A stretch of 64,000 nt of DNA from Viridilinea sp964592425 (GTDB lineage Bacteria > Chloroflexota > Chloroflexia > Chloroflexales > Chloroflexaceae), in contig CAZQCG010000004.1 of NCBI GenBank assembly GCA_964592425.1, positions 120,480-184,479 of the forward strand, given 5' to 3'. Of this stretch, positions 1-8,639 are shown piece after piece (positions within the stretch are counted from its first letter, which is position 1; every line of letters starts with the position of its first letter). A program made the position numbers and the translations under genes. Under the pieces are notes generated by a model. That model searched no databases. It was not told the origin of the DNA and saw nothing but the letters and a program-made list of their open reading frames with translations.

Positions 1-554
1 CCGTAGCGGACACTAACGTTGTTCGTCCAATCAAGCAGGGCCTTGAGGCCATGCGGCGGGGCCTCGGACCAGTCACCCATCCACATCGGACGGATGATAT
101 AGATCACCAGATAGAGAATGATCGCCCCGCTGAAGCCGTAGGCCAGATAGGGCTTAATCCCCAGAGTCGTGGCCCGCGAGTAGAGGAACATAAACCAGCA
201 GAGGATCGACACTGTCAGGAAGAAAGTCGCGATCAACCACCAACCGCCCTGTTCAAGGGGGGCAAAGCTAAGGCCATAGGCGGTGGAGGGTGGGTCGATC
301 TGCAAGACGAAGAAATACTTGGCGAAGGCGATCGGGTTCCAGTTCACCTGGGCCGCCATCACCACGAGCCAGATAAAGGTGAAGATCGCGCCGGTCACAT
401 AGGCAGCGGCATTCCAGAAACCAAGGAAGGTCGGACCAATCTGACTATCGAGGCCGAAGTTCTCAAGAATCGGCAGTTCAATCGCCTTGCCGATGCGGCC
501 TTTTGCGCGGGGCCCCAGCTCAAGGTCGCCGGGGATTGAATTCATCGTTGCCAT
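1..554 (-). CDS. pufM: Photosynthetic reaction centre M subunit, 3'-truncated by window edge
   Basis: Membrane subunit of the quinone-type (type II) reaction centre; with PufL it binds the bacteriochlorophylls, bacteriopheophytins and quinones. Only the first 184 codons are present; the rest lies left of the window. The start ATG (reads MATMNSIPGDLELG) follows a GGGAG ribosome site. Visible parts: the N-terminal LELGPRAKGRIGK segment, a first membrane span with GFWNAAAYVTGAIFTF, LQIDPPS, later GGWWLIATFF and IIRPMWMGDWSEAPPHGLKALLDW, all matching Chloroflexus-type PufM as I remember it. It lies 91 bp after the pufL stop on the same strand, as a separate gene rather than a fused LM product. 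Confidence 0.96.
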   Translation of the reverse strand, partial: MATMNSIPGDLELGPRAKGRIGKAIELPILENFGLDSQIGPTFLGFWNAAAYVTGAIFTFIWLVVMAAQVNWNPIAFAKYFFVLQIDPPSTAYGLSFAPLEQGGWWLIATFFLTVSILCWFMFLYSRATTLGIKPYLAYGFSGAIILYLVIYIIRPMWMGDWSEAPPHGLKALLDWTNNVSVRY

Positions 555-590
555 AGTCACTCCCTATTGCGATTGTGAATTTTGGAGGCT

Positions 591-606
591 GGGTGCGCAA
601 GCACCC
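591..606 (-). promoter_or_regulatory. Intercistronic hairpin between pufL and pufM
   Basis: A perfect 6-bp stem, GGGTGC/GCACCC with a 4-nt loop, lies between the pufL stop and the pufM start. No U-tract follows it, so it is unlikely to stop transcription. Hairpins between puf genes are known in purple bacteria to affect mRNA decay; a similar role here is inference. Confidence 0.4.
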
Positions 607-645
607 GACGGCCATCCAGCGGCACCAACCCAAAACTCAAAATCG

Positions 646-1581
646 TTACACGCCGCTCCACCAGGGCAGTACATTCCAGAAGTTCCAGAAGCTCACCCAA
701 TCCTGCACCAGCCAGCCGGAGAACAAGATGCAGAGGTTCGCCGAGAGAACACCGCCACAGGCGAAGAGGAAGCCCAGGCGGTGAATGCCCGACTCGCCGA
801 CGGAGTAGATGATCGCGTCGCGGAAGAACTGGTTCTCGATGTCGCCGCCCTCAGGGCCACGGTACTGGGCCGCGCTGAGGATAAGCGAGCCGTGACAGGC
901 GAGCAGCCAGGTGGAGCCAAAGAGCCCAGCGATGCCCAGGGCGTGGAAGGGGTTGTAGAAGAAGTTGTTGTAGCGATAACCGAAGTTAGAGACCCAGTCC
1001 AAGTGCGGCATCACGCCAAGCACAAAACCCTCGTGCCACTGACCCATCGCAATCGGGCGGATGATCTGCAAGGTCACCCAGGCAGAGAAGACAACGCCGT
1101 AGGCCACCGCAATGTGGTAGCCCATATTCAGCTTCATGCTGATGTCTACCTGGCGCATCATCCAACCGAAGAAGGCGATGGTGGCAAAGAGCACCGTCAT
1201 CTGCCAGGCAAAGCCGGGTTGACCCGGACTGACCAGAGCCAGGCCAAGCTCAGCCGGGGGCGGATCAATGCGCCCGGCAAAGAAGTTCTGCGGATAGGAG
1301 AAAGGCCCACGCCACACAACCGCATCGAGGTAGAAGAACGTGCCGAAGATAACCCCGAGCACCGAGATGAAGCCCCAGAAGCCGACATAGAAGGGGCCGA
1401 CCCAAAAATCAAACGGGTCATACTTGAACAGGCTGCTGAAGGTTGTCCGACCCTTGATCTTGTACTCCGGCTCCAACTCCGCAACCGTCCGCCCTCCCGG
1501 CACCCGCGTCGAGCGTGCGCCGTCCAGGACAGTAAAGCCAAAGTCCGGGAAGCGGGGATCCTTTGCCTTGGTACCACTCAT
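646..1581 (-). CDS. pufL: Photosynthetic reaction centre L subunit
   Basis: Integral membrane partner of PufM in the type II reaction centre. The product is 311 aa, the normal length. The start (MSGTKAKDPRF) follows a GGGAG site; an upstream in-frame extension to 1761 runs through the promoter and is rejected. Features seen: YDPFDFWVGPFYVGFWGF at the first membrane span, RIDPPPAELGL, FGWMMRQVDISMKL, IRPIAMGQWHEGFVLG, NPFHALG (bacteriochlorophyll-ligand region), LLACHGSLILSA and GESGIHRLG (histidines of the iron/quinone region), ending VLPWWSGV. First gene of a pufL-pufM unit with its own promoter at 1705-1733. It is not fused to pufM, which argues against Roseiflexus. Confidence 0.97.
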   Translation of the reverse strand: MSGTKAKDPRFPDFGFTVLDGARSTRVPGGRTVAELEPEYKIKGRTTFSSLFKYDPFDFWVGPFYVGFWGFISVLGVIFGTFFYLDAVVWRGPFSYPQNFFAGRIDPPPAELGLALVSPGQPGFAWQMTVLFATIAFFGWMMRQVDISMKLNMGYHIAVAYGVVFSAWVTLQIIRPIAMGQWHEGFVLGVMPHLDWVSNFGYRYNNFFYNPFHALGIAGLFGSTWLLACHGSLILSAAQYRGPEGGDIENQFFRDAIIYSVGESGIHRLGFLFACGGVLSANLCILFSGWLVQDWVSFWNFWNVLPWWSGV

Positions 1582-1704
1582 AACAGGCTCCCTTTCCAGA
1601 GGAGACGATGCACGGGGCCGTGGTGTGGTGGCCGTCGCCGTCTGCCGGTAACAGCCATGAAGAAAGAAGTTGCGGAAAAGAAAAAAGTTGATGCGCTCAC
1701 GCGA

Positions 1705-1733
1705 AGTATAATACGCCGCAAAATCCTTGTCAA
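1705..1733 (-). promoter_or_regulatory. Near-consensus sigma-70 promoter of pufL-pufM
   Basis: Reading the minus strand: -35 TTGACA at 1728-1733, a 17-bp spacer and -10 TATACT at 1705-1710. This is six of six and five of six consensus bases at optimal spacing. Predicted transcription start near 1698, giving a leader of about 117 nt before the pufL ATG at 1581. Confidence 0.8.
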
Positions 1734-1782
1734 GCAAGGCTTTGGGTGGTGTTTTCTGCACTCTAAAGCGTAACAGTAGCTT

Positions 1783-1819
1783 GAGCGCCCATGAACGGCT
1801 GATCCGTTCACGGGCGCTC
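1783..1819. repeat. Long inverted repeat upstream of pufL
   Basis: Arms 1783-1798 and 1804-1819 match at 15 of 16 bases around a 5-nt loop (GAGCGCCC...GGGCGCTC). It sits between the 3' end of the 1909-3468 gene and the pufL promoter. Neither side has a U-tract, so it is only a candidate terminator or insulator. Apart from this, the pufL promoter and the hairpin at 1884-1900, I see nothing gene-like in 1582-1908. Confidence 0.5.
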
Positions 1820-1883
1820 TGCTTTGCATATATACAATCATGCCCTCTCAGCGTTGCGGCAAAACCTGAGCCGCCCCACTTCG

Positions 1884-1900
1884 CCCCACCAAAGGTGGGG
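1884..1900 (-). terminator. GC-rich hairpin just after the 1909-3468 gene
   Basis: A 7-bp stem CCCCACC/GGTGGGG with an AAA loop begins about 9 bp after the TGA stop of the membrane glycosyltransferase gene. The stem is strong but lacks a clear U-run, so the terminator call is tentative. Confidence 0.35.
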
Positions 1901-1908
1901 GGGGGCGG

Positions 1909-3468
1909 TCAGAGCATAAGCAGGTAGATCCCAGCCCCCACCATATAAACAATCAGCCCACTGGCCAGCAGCCAGGGCGGAGTGCGGCGTAGCCTGGGCA
2001 GAAGCAAGAGCGTCACACCCAAAATGGCGGGAGTACACAACAGGGCCAACCCGGCCATACTCGGCACACCCGCACCCGTCAACAACCCTGTCGCCAGGCT
2101 CTGGCGCTCAGCAGCGACATACGGCCGCACACCGAACCAGTCCAGCGGGTGGAATAGCAGGTGCATCCATGTCCGCGCTTGCCAGTTCACACCGAGTGAA
2201 AGACCCTCGCGATATGCATACGGGTCGAACCAACCCTCAAGGATATGCTCGAAGGCAAAAAGTAGTGCCAGCTGGTGCAGGCTCAAGCCAAGCACCAACA
2301 TGGAGGCACCGATCAGCCAGAAGCGCCGCTCAGGCAGACGGCGCATCAAGCAGACAACCCCAATCGTGATCAGCGGGAGCAGGTCAACAAAGTAGCGACT
2401 GCCAAAGCCGCCACCGCCATACCAGTCCTTGCGATAAGCGAAAAGCACGATCTGGGCTACGATCGTGCTAATCATCGTCCAGCGCACGATGCGATCAGGG
2501 ATCAGGGGCAGTCCAGCCAGGCCGAACACAGCCAGAGGCAGCCAGAAGATCAAGCCACGGTTGGTTGAGAGAAGAATGTGCGGCAGATTGATCGGCAGGA
2601 GCGTTTTGGTGAAGAAGTAGGCTCCCTGCGGCATCACGAAGGCATTGCCATAAAGACGCTGCCAGAGTGCGAGCTGCGGGCTGATCACCAGGACAAGACT
2701 TAGCCCCAGAATCAGGGCCTGGATCAATACGGCACCAACCATCTGGCCTGAGCGCTGCTTGAAGGCCTTGAGCAGGTGTTCTCCCAGATAACTGGCGGGA
2801 ATGATGGCCAGTAGAGCGCCATTCCAACGCATCAGAAAGGCTAGAGCGAGCCCAACTCCCAGCAACAACCCGCTATCGCGGCGCAACTCCGGTTGCTGTC
2901 GTAACTCCAGGTAGATCAATACCAGCCCTGCCACTGCAAAGAGCCCAGCTGTGTGGGCCATAATCGGCTGGCGAAACATATAGAAAAAGAGGGGCGTGGC
3001 CATCAAGCAGAGGGCTGTGGCGATAAGGGCATGGCGAGGTTCACCAAAATGACGCCCAATGCGATAGCAGAGGAAGAGGCCCAGCATCCCGTACAACGCT
3101 GAACCCAGGCTGACCATCACAATATAGGCTGGACCGAAACCATCAAGCCAGGCCGGGTGGATCCACAGTGCCAGCACATGCCCAAGCGCAAAGAATGGCA
3201 TCCAGAGCAGACCTGGTCCAATTGGCCAGAAACTGCCCTGCAGGCCGGTCACGGTGTATGGCAACTCTGCCGTGCCGATCACCGTCTCATTCCGAAAGTC
3301 AAGATCACCCTCGATCAGCGGCGAGCGCAACTGGGCATAGTAGAACGAAGGATCCCACATCCAGTTGTCAGTTGGGCCAAAGAAGAGGGCCACCATCAGC
3401 AACGCCAGTCCAAGCAAGCCAATCCTGGTACCACCCGGTGAACGAAGCCATGCCCATCGGATATGCAT
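1909..3468 (-). CDS. GT-C-type membrane glycosyltransferase-like protein
   Basis: A 519-aa polytopic membrane protein with about ten hydrophobic segments. The first span at residues 15-32 is followed by a loop with acidic and aromatic residues (DNWMWDPSFYYAQLRSPLIEG), the layout of GT-C transferases (ArnT/dolichyl-phosphomannose-dependent class), where a loop acidic residue acts in catalysis. Later loops carry LLSTNRGLIFWLP and WYGGGGFGSRYFVDLLPL, often seen in family-39-like proteins. The start follows GGAGG with 9-nt spacing. It probably moves sugars from a polyprenyl-phosphate donor to an acceptor on the outer face of the membrane. Substrate unknown; family assignment is from topology and motifs. 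Confidence 0.7.
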   Translation of the reverse strand: MHIRWAWLRSPGGTRIGLLGLALLMVALFFGPTDNWMWDPSFYYAQLRSPLIEGDLDFRNETVIGTAELPYTVTGLQGSFWPIGPGLLWMPFFALGHVLALWIHPAWLDGFGPAYIVMVSLGSALYGMLGLFLCYRIGRHFGEPRHALIATALCLMATPLFFYMFRQPIMAHTAGLFAVAGLVLIYLELRQQPELRRDSGLLLGVGLALAFLMRWNGALLAIIPASYLGEHLLKAFKQRSGQMVGAVLIQALILGLSLVLVISPQLALWQRLYGNAFVMPQGAYFFTKTLLPINLPHILLSTNRGLIFWLPLAVFGLAGLPLIPDRIVRWTMISTIVAQIVLFAYRKDWYGGGGFGSRYFVDLLPLITIGVVCLMRRLPERRFWLIGASMLVLGLSLHQLALLFAFEHILEGWFDPYAYREGLSLGVNWQARTWMHLLFHPLDWFGVRPYVAAERQSLATGLLTGAGVPSMAGLALLCTPAILGVTLLLLPRLRRTPPWLLASGLIVYMVGAGIYLLML

Positions 3469-3706
3469 ACGCAGCGTCCTCCAAATAGCCGTAGAAGGCT
3501 TACTGCCCTACATAATGCCACGTCTAGCTTTCGGTATGGATAGAGGCACAGTGTGCTGGGCCCCACAACCCGCTCCGATACACTCTTGTGGTTCCATTTA
3601 CAGCGGTTCTCAGAAAGGTTGAGCCGACCTACGCGTCGTGGATGGCGTCCAGACGCATCGAGCCCCATCCCCCTAACCCCCAACCCCAGCACGAAGCGCT
3701 CTAGGC
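3469..3706. other. 238-bp intergenic stretch
   Basis: Nothing gene-like seen. The minus-strand ribosome site of the 3468 start lies at its left end. The C-rich run around 3660-3690 (CCCCTAACCCCCAACCCC) has no evident function. No convincing promoter was found. Confidence 0.4.
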
Positions 3707-4990
3707 TCAAGAGACCTGGGCAAAGGGGCGTTGAGCCGCCCGTGCGGCCCGGTGGGTTGCCATCAGGTCGCTGTAGAGCGTCGTGATGCGACGAGCGATG
3801 TTGGCCCAACCATACTCGCTGGCCCGCGTATGCGCCGCGGCTCGTAACTGTTGCGCCAGCTCCGGTTGATCCAGCAGGCCAGCGATCTGCCTGGCCAGGG
3901 CCTGATGATCGTTGGGTGCTACGAGCAGCCCACTGCGCCCGTCTTCGATCGTCAGGGCCAGGCCCCCGGCATTGGAGGCGACCACCGCGGCACCTACGGC
4001 CATGGCTTCGAGCGCAACCATACCGAAGGACTCGTAGTGCGAGGGCACAGCCACTACGTCAGCGGCGGCAAAGTAGGCCGGCAGCAAGCTTTGGGGCTGT
4101 GCGCCGACAAAATGGACATGCGCACGTACACCCAGCTCACGGCGCAGCGTATCGAGACGGCGCTGCTCGCTGTTCCAGTGCAGTGGGCGGTTCTCTGGCT
4201 CGCCCCCAACCAGCAGCACCTGTAGATCGCTGGCCCAGGCTGCCCCGGAGGCACGCAACAGGGCCAGGGCACGGATCAGGGCATCCATTCCCTTCAGCGG
4301 CTCCATCCGTCCCACACAGAGCAGCAGGCGCGCAGCAGGGTCAAGCCCAAGTTGCGCACGGGCCTCGCTCTGGGGCTGGGGCTGGAAGCGGCGCAGATCA
4401 ACCCCGCAGGGCACGACACGGATGCGCTCGGCCTCGGCCCCATAGTGCCAGACCATCTGCGCCCGGTCGAGGGACGTTGCTGCGACCACGGCATCAACCT
4501 CGTGCATCAGACGGCGCTCAATCGCAATCCGCTGGCCGGTCTCGGTCTCTTCACGACTGCGCGCCACGCTGTTCTTCATCGCCCCAAGGGTATGGAACAT
4601 ATGCACCACTGGCACGCCCCAACTGCGCCGCAGACGCAAGGCTGCCTCACCGGAAAGCCAGTAGTGGCTATGGATCACGTCATAGGAGAGATCCTCGCCG
4701 TCGGCGAAGCAGCGTACCCGGCTGACAAACTCGGGCAGATAGGTCAGCAGCCAGTTCTTATCATAGGGGGCACTGGGGCCAGCGTGTAGGTTCACCACGC
4801 GCACTCCGCAGGCAACCGTCTCAATGGTCGGTGCGGCACGATCCTGGCTCCGCGTGAAGATATCGACCGGTACGCCTCGGCTACCAAGTTCGCGGGCCAG
4901 CTCACGCACGTAGACATTCATCCCACCAGCTTCTTTGCCACCGAGACGGGCCAGGGGACTGCTATGCACACTCAACATCGCCACTCGCAA
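3707..4990 (-). CDS. GT4 glycosyltransferase (MshA/sucrose-synthase-like)
   Basis: A retaining nucleotide-sugar glycosyltransferase of the GT-B fold, 427 aa. The N terminus MLSVHSSPLARLGGKEAGGMNVYVREL is the acceptor-side glycine loop of GT4 enzymes such as MshA. The C-terminal half has LLCVGRMEPLKGMDALI, and then HYESFGMVALEAMAVGAAVVASNAGGL, the E-x7-E nucleotide-sugar site. The start is TTG at 4990, chosen because AGGAG lies 7 nt upstream; an internal ATG at 4978 lacks such spacing. Found at the downstream end of the polysaccharide region with its own promoter at 5109-5137. Likely adds one sugar in glycan or glycolipid synthesis at the cytoplasmic face; the exact donor and acceptor cannot be read. 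Confidence 0.88.
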   Translation of the reverse strand: MRVAMLSVHSSPLARLGGKEAGGMNVYVRELARELGSRGVPVDIFTRSQDRAAPTIETVACGVRVVNLHAGPSAPYDKNWLLTYLPEFVSRVRCFADGEDLSYDVIHSHYWLSGEAALRLRRSWGVPVVHMFHTLGAMKNSVARSREETETGQRIAIERRLMHEVDAVVAATSLDRAQMVWHYGAEAERIRVVPCGVDLRRFQPQPQSEARAQLGLDPAARLLLCVGRMEPLKGMDALIRALALLRASGAAWASDLQVLLVGGEPENRPLHWNSEQRRLDTLRRELGVRAHVHFVGAQPQSLLPAYFAAADVVAVPSHYESFGMVALEAMAVGAAVVASNAGGLALTIEDGRSGLLVAPNDHQALARQIAGLLDQPELAQQLRAAAHTRASEYGWANIARRITTLYSDLMATHRAARAAQRPFAQVS

Positions 4991-5108
4991 GGGCTTACTC
5001 CTATGAGCCGCGAAAAAGGGCGGCGATCATCCGGGTATGCCCGTGTTCGTCCGCCCCAACTTCGGGTACAGCTTGATTGTCGTCCTACCGGAAGAGGCCT
5101 GCTGATCC

Positions 5109-5137
5109 GTTATACCACCATTTGGCTACCCAAACAA
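5109..5137 (-). promoter_or_regulatory. Promoter of the GT4 gene
   Basis: Minus strand: -35 TTGTTT (5132-5137), 17-bp spacer, -10 TATAAC (5109-5114) preceded by TGG, an extended -10. Predicted start near 5102, about 112 nt before the TTG start codon. Confidence 0.6.
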
Positions 5138-5150
5138 ACCGCAAGTTCGG

Positions 5151-5843
5151 CTATCCCGTCAGGCGGTAGCGCAGCAAGGCCAGGATGGCATAAAAGCCCT
5201 GGCTGGGCTTCATCTTCTTGCCCTCTTCGTAGGTGCGCCCGATGTAGGAGATTGGTACCTCAAGGATGCGATGGCCCCGCAGGAGTGCCTTGGCCGTGAT
5301 CTCCGGCTCGAGTCGAAAGTCGTTGCTCTCAAGCTCGAGGCTACGCAAAATCTCGGTGCGCATCACCTTGTAGCAGGTCTCCATATCCGAGATCCAGCAG
5401 TTGAAGAGGAAGTTGGTCAAAAAAGTCAGGCCCTTATTGCCGATGGCGTTCCAGAAATACATACCGGTGTGGCTTCCCAAAAAACGGCTGCCGTAGACCA
5501 CATCGACGCGCCGATCAAGAATGGGCCGCACCAGGCGGTAGTAATCATCCGGGTCGTACTCGAGATCGGCGTCCTGGATGATCGTAATCTCGCCACGGGC
5601 ATGGGCCAGGCCACTCCGTACCGCAGCCCCTTTGCCCCGGTTGAACGGATGGCTGATTACTGTCAACTGCGGGTTGCGCTGAGCCTCGACCTGCAACAGC
5701 GCCAGCGTCCCGTCGGAGGAGTGGTCATCAACCGCAATGATCTCTTTATCGAGATCCACCGCCATCACCCGCTCCAGGATCGCTGGTAGGGTTTCCACCT
5801 CGTTATAACAGGGCATGATCACCGAAATCAGTGGACGTTGCAT
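5151..5843 (-). CDS. GT2 glycosyltransferase (dolichol-phosphate-mannose-synthase-like)
   Basis: A 230-aa GT-A fold inverting transferase. It begins QRPLISVIMPCYNEVETLP, then IIAVDDHSSDGT, NRGKGAAVRSGLAHARGE and the metal-binding QDADLEYDPDD (DXD-type). There is no C-terminal membrane domain, as in short DPM1-like enzymes that load a sugar onto a polyprenyl phosphate. Such a product would be the donor for the GT-C proteins beside it. The start at 5843 is the last ATG before the conserved core. An extension to 5903 is possible, and neither start has a good ribosome site. Confidence 0.88.
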   Translation of the reverse strand: MQRPLISVIMPCYNEVETLPAILERVMAVDLDKEIIAVDDHSSDGTLALLQVEAQRNPQLTVISHPFNRGKGAAVRSGLAHARGEITIIQDADLEYDPDDYYRLVRPILDRRVDVVYGSRFLGSHTGMYFWNAIGNKGLTFLTNFLFNCWISDMETCYKVMRTEILRSLELESNDFRLEPEITAKALLRGHRILEVPISYIGRTYEEGKKMKPSQGFYAILALLRYRLTG

Positions 5844-5948
5844 AATTGCAGCTTTTGGATTGTAGATTGCCGTAAATCCTGCGCTCGCCTCATCACTCGT
5901 CACTGATCACTCGTCACTGGTATAACGTGGTTGCGCAGAGCGCAGGCG

Positions 5949-5977
5949 ATTGTAGCAGAAGGCTCAAGCAGCGTCAA
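5949..5977 (-). promoter_or_regulatory. Promoter of the GT2 gene
   Basis: Minus strand: -35 TTGACG (5972-5977), 17-bp spacer, -10 TACAAT (5949-5954) preceded by TGC. The -35 box lies inside the last codons of the upstream gene (stop at 5964). Predicted leader about 100 nt; it holds a direct repeat of CACTCGTCACTG around 5890-5920. Confidence 0.7.
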
Positions 5978-7565
5978 CGGGTTGCAGCACTACAACAATG
6001 AATTGACGTGCGGCACGGATCAAGGCCAGGAGATAGAGGGTTAGCAGCACCAGGTAGAAGGGTGGCCAGCCCGGCAAGCCCGGCTTCTGCGCAGCGAGCA
6101 CGGTCAGCGGCCAGGGCATACCGTAGTAGTAGCTGATCACGGCCGCCAGCCCGGCAAAGTTGATCAGCATAAAACAGGCGGTTGTCCCAAGCGCAACCAG
6201 CGGACGCCGGTGGATAGGAGCCAGCCGCTGCAACCCGAAGAGCAAAAGGATCACCATCCCGGCCAACCCGCCAAAGAGGTAACGCCCATGGGGAATATAG
6301 GAGTGGTTGGCATAGGGTGGTAATGGATGCACCCGGACGCTCACGGCGATCAGCCCGACCAGCAGGGTCGCAAAAAAGAGCCAGATCGTCCGCCTGCGCC
6401 ACAACGGAAGATTCTCGGGACGCCAGGCAGCTAGCAGCAGCCCGCTCCCGGCCAGGGCCAGCAAGGCCATGATCAGCAGATACCAGCCCTGGCCAATCCG
6501 TACATGACCCCAGGCAAGGGTGGCCCAGTAGGTCAGGGGGATGACCTCGGCAAGCTGTGCGTAGGTCGGCAGGCTGTTGGGCAGGTCGGCCAGGGAGTGT
6601 ACGGTCGCATCCAGGTAGAAGTGCAGGTAACGGTCGTCGAGTTCCATCACCCAGGGGCGAATGGCCAGGGCCGTTGTGCCACTGGTAACATCCAGACGCA
6701 GCGTAGTCCCTGCAACGATGGCACTTACCACAAGCAGCGCCAACACCAGCCAGATGGGATTCTGGCGCTTGCGCACAACGGCCCAGACCAGGGCCATAGC
6801 CAGCGGCAACGCACCGATCAGCGCAGTGCGTTTGGCCATCACCGCAACCAGAAGGCTCAGCAAAGCCAGCACCAGTGGCAAGGGACGCAATCCGTCACGC
6901 ACCAACAATACACAGCCCAGCAGGAGGATAACCCCGGTGAAGTTGATCAGCACATCGTTATTGACTGCACTCATGATCGCGGCGAAAGGCGGGACGGCTG
7001 CGTAGATCAGGGGCACGGCCAATTGAAAGGCTGGCTCGTCCGGAGCAAAGACCTGGGCCAGGCGCCAGGCGGTGGCCACCGCCAGGGTGTAGAGCAGCAC
7101 ACTGATCAGGCGGGCCGTGTAGAGCTGGCTCTCTACCGGCAGGGCAAGGGTCGCCCGCACGGCGGCAGCGTTTAAGGCATAGTAGAGCGGTGGATGCTGG
7201 CGCTGGTCGAAGCCGATGGAAGGCAGTGAGTCACTACGCAAGTCAGGACTCACTTCAGGCTTCCAGAAGTTAAAGCGCTGCATCGAGACGGCCAACTCCC
7301 GACGGATGGCCGGGGGAACCTTCGTTGCCATCTCAGTCGCGGGGGCACCAAGCACGGCAAGTAGCCGGGCATACTCGAAATGGCCCGGCTCGTCATAGTG
7401 CTGCCAGGGCGGCAGCAGCGTCAGGTAGAGCAGGCCCTGCAGCAGGACTAGCGGGAGCAGCCAGTTCAGAATCTTCCAGGCCGCCCGTGCCTCTGTGGTA
7501 AGGTCGGACGCCTTCATAGAACGAGCCAGCTGATCAGAGGTCGGTACAGATGAGGGGAGGTTCAC
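5964..7565 (-). CDS. Polytopic membrane protein, DUF2142/GT-C-like
   Basis: A 533-aa integral membrane protein. After a first span near residue 35-50 comes a loop with PPWQHYDEPGHFEYARLL; the DE-P-x-H pattern is typical of DUF2142/GT-C-like proteins, where these acidic residues are the presumed catalytic site. HPPLYYALN follows, then about ten more membrane segments. Its neighbours make a role in adding sugars at the outer face likely. The start shown is GTG (7565) with a poor ribosome site; ATG at 7517 (MKASDLTTEARAAWK) is an alternative. Substrate unknown. Confidence 0.7.
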   Translation of the reverse strand: MNLPSSVPTSDQLARSMKASDLTTEARAAWKILNWLLPLVLLQGLLYLTLLPPWQHYDEPGHFEYARLLAVLGAPATEMATKVPPAIRRELAVSMQRFNFWKPEVSPDLRSDSLPSIGFDQRQHPPLYYALNAAAVRATLALPVESQLYTARLISVLLYTLAVATAWRLAQVFAPDEPAFQLAVPLIYAAVPPFAAIMSAVNNDVLINFTGVILLLGCVLLVRDGLRPLPLVLALLSLLVAVMAKRTALIGALPLAMALVWAVVRKRQNPIWLVLALLVVSAIVAGTTLRLDVTSGTTALAIRPWVMELDDRYLHFYLDATVHSLADLPNSLPTYAQLAEVIPLTYWATLAWGHVRIGQGWYLLIMALLALAGSGLLLAAWRPENLPLWRRRTIWLFFATLLVGLIAVSVRVHPLPPYANHSYIPHGRYLFGGLAGMVILLLFGLQRLAPIHRRPLVALGTTACFMLINFAGLAAVISYYYGMPWPLTVLAAQKPGLPGWPPFYLVLLTLYLLALIRAARQFIVVVLQPVDAA

Positions 7566-7586
7566 GGTACTTGCTCGTTCTACACC

Positions 7587-8639
7587 TCAGCGGGTCTCGG
7601 CTTGCGGTTCAGCCTCAGAAGCGGGCGAAGTCTGCCGTTCGTGGGCCAGTTCCGGGCCAGGTGCCACCTGATCGGCGGCCAGCGCAGCCTGCCGGGGCGC
7701 CCGCAGAGTCGCCAGGCCAGCCAGCACCATTGGCAGGTAGACCAGCACATGCAATAACACGCCAAAACTGAGGGCTTGATCCTGAGGGACACCAAAGACG
7801 GCCAGGCCCAGCACACAGAGGTACTCGAAGACACCGATGCGGGCAGGTGCCGAAGGTAGATTGATCCCTGCCACCATAATAAAGAGCAAAAAGAGTGAGG
7901 CGACAAAGGGAACCTCAATCGCCAGGGCCTGCAGCGTCCAGGCATTGGTCAGGGCGGCGGTAAGCCAGATCAGGGCTGACCAGGCAACAATCCGCAGGCT
8001 CTGGCGACTATCGGCCAGCACATAGAGACTGGCCAGCAGATTGTGCAGCACCAGCCCGGCACGGGCCTGCAGCCTGAGAGGCAGCCAGTTGAGCATCCAG
8101 GGAGGAGGATCGGGGCGGCGGTGGAGGAAGAACAGGCTCACCAGGCCAACCACCGTCAGCGTGGTCGCCACGACCATAAAATAAGCCGGTTGGCTAACCC
8201 AATCCGGCAGGGGCATTAGCATAAGCAGCAAAACAAAGAGTAGGACATAGAAGATCAGATCGACAACCTTCTCGACAGCAACCGTGCCAAGCGCAAAGCT
8301 GCGTGAAAGACCAAGCTCAGCGGCCATATAGGCCCGGCTGAGATCACCAATACGAGCCGGGAGCAGGTTGTTGAGTAACTGACCGACCAGGTGCAAGCGC
8401 AAGGCTGGCCCAACGCGCACCTGGGCACCACGCTCGCCCATCAGGATTTTCCAGCGCACTGCCTTGGCAAGATTGTTGATCAGCGTGCTCAGCAGGGCGA
8501 GCGTGATCAGGGGCAGGCTGGCCTGGCGCAAACTGGCCCAGACAGAGGCATAGTCAACCCCTGAGACAGCCAGGTAGAGCGCCGCGATGCTCACCACCAG
8601 ACCAAGGAGGGTCTGCACAACGTGCCTACGTTGCATCAT
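7587..8639 (-). CDS. Flippase-like / LPG-synthase-TM-domain membrane protein
   Basis: A 350-aa protein with about eight hydrophobic spans, similar to the membrane half of lysylphosphatidylglycerol synthases and AglD-type proteins (UPF0104). It shows the family's NNLLPARIGDLSRAYMAAEL segment and, near the end, INLPSAPARIGVFEYLCVLGL. Such stand-alone proteins often lie in glycan clusters and have been proposed to move or modify lipid-linked intermediates; no reaction is proved here. The start at 8639 (two ATGs in a row) follows GGGAG and overlaps the upstream ligase gene by 14 bp, suggesting translational coupling. Confidence 0.8.
   Translation of the reverse strand: MMQRRHVVQTLLGLVVSIAALYLAVSGVDYASVWASLRQASLPLITLALLSTLINNLAKAVRWKILMGERGAQVRVGPALRLHLVGQLLNNLLPARIGDLSRAYMAAELGLSRSFALGTVAVEKVVDLIFYVLLFVLLLMLMPLPDWVSQPAYFMVVATTLTVVGLVSLFFLHRRPDPPPWMLNWLPLRLQARAGLVLHNLLASLYVLADSRQSLRIVAWSALIWLTAALTNAWTLQALAIEVPFVASLFLLFIMVAGINLPSAPARIGVFEYLCVLGLAVFGVPQDQALSFGVLLHVLVYLPMVLAGLATLRAPRQAALAADQVAPGPELAHERQTSPASEAEPQAETR

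Noticed and set aside
1..1581. A fused pufLM gene as in Roseiflexus
   Set aside because: A TAA ends pufL at 646 and pufM has its own ribosome site and ATG after a 91-bp gap.
646..1761. Longer PufL starting 60 codons upstream
   Set aside because: The extension overlaps the near-consensus promoter and is not PufL-like; the ATG at 1581 has a good ribosome site.
487..1773. A long plus-strand open frame across pufL and the pufL-pufM gap
   Set aside because: It is antisense to pufL, whose protein matches a well-known family throughout; composition is that of a shadow frame.
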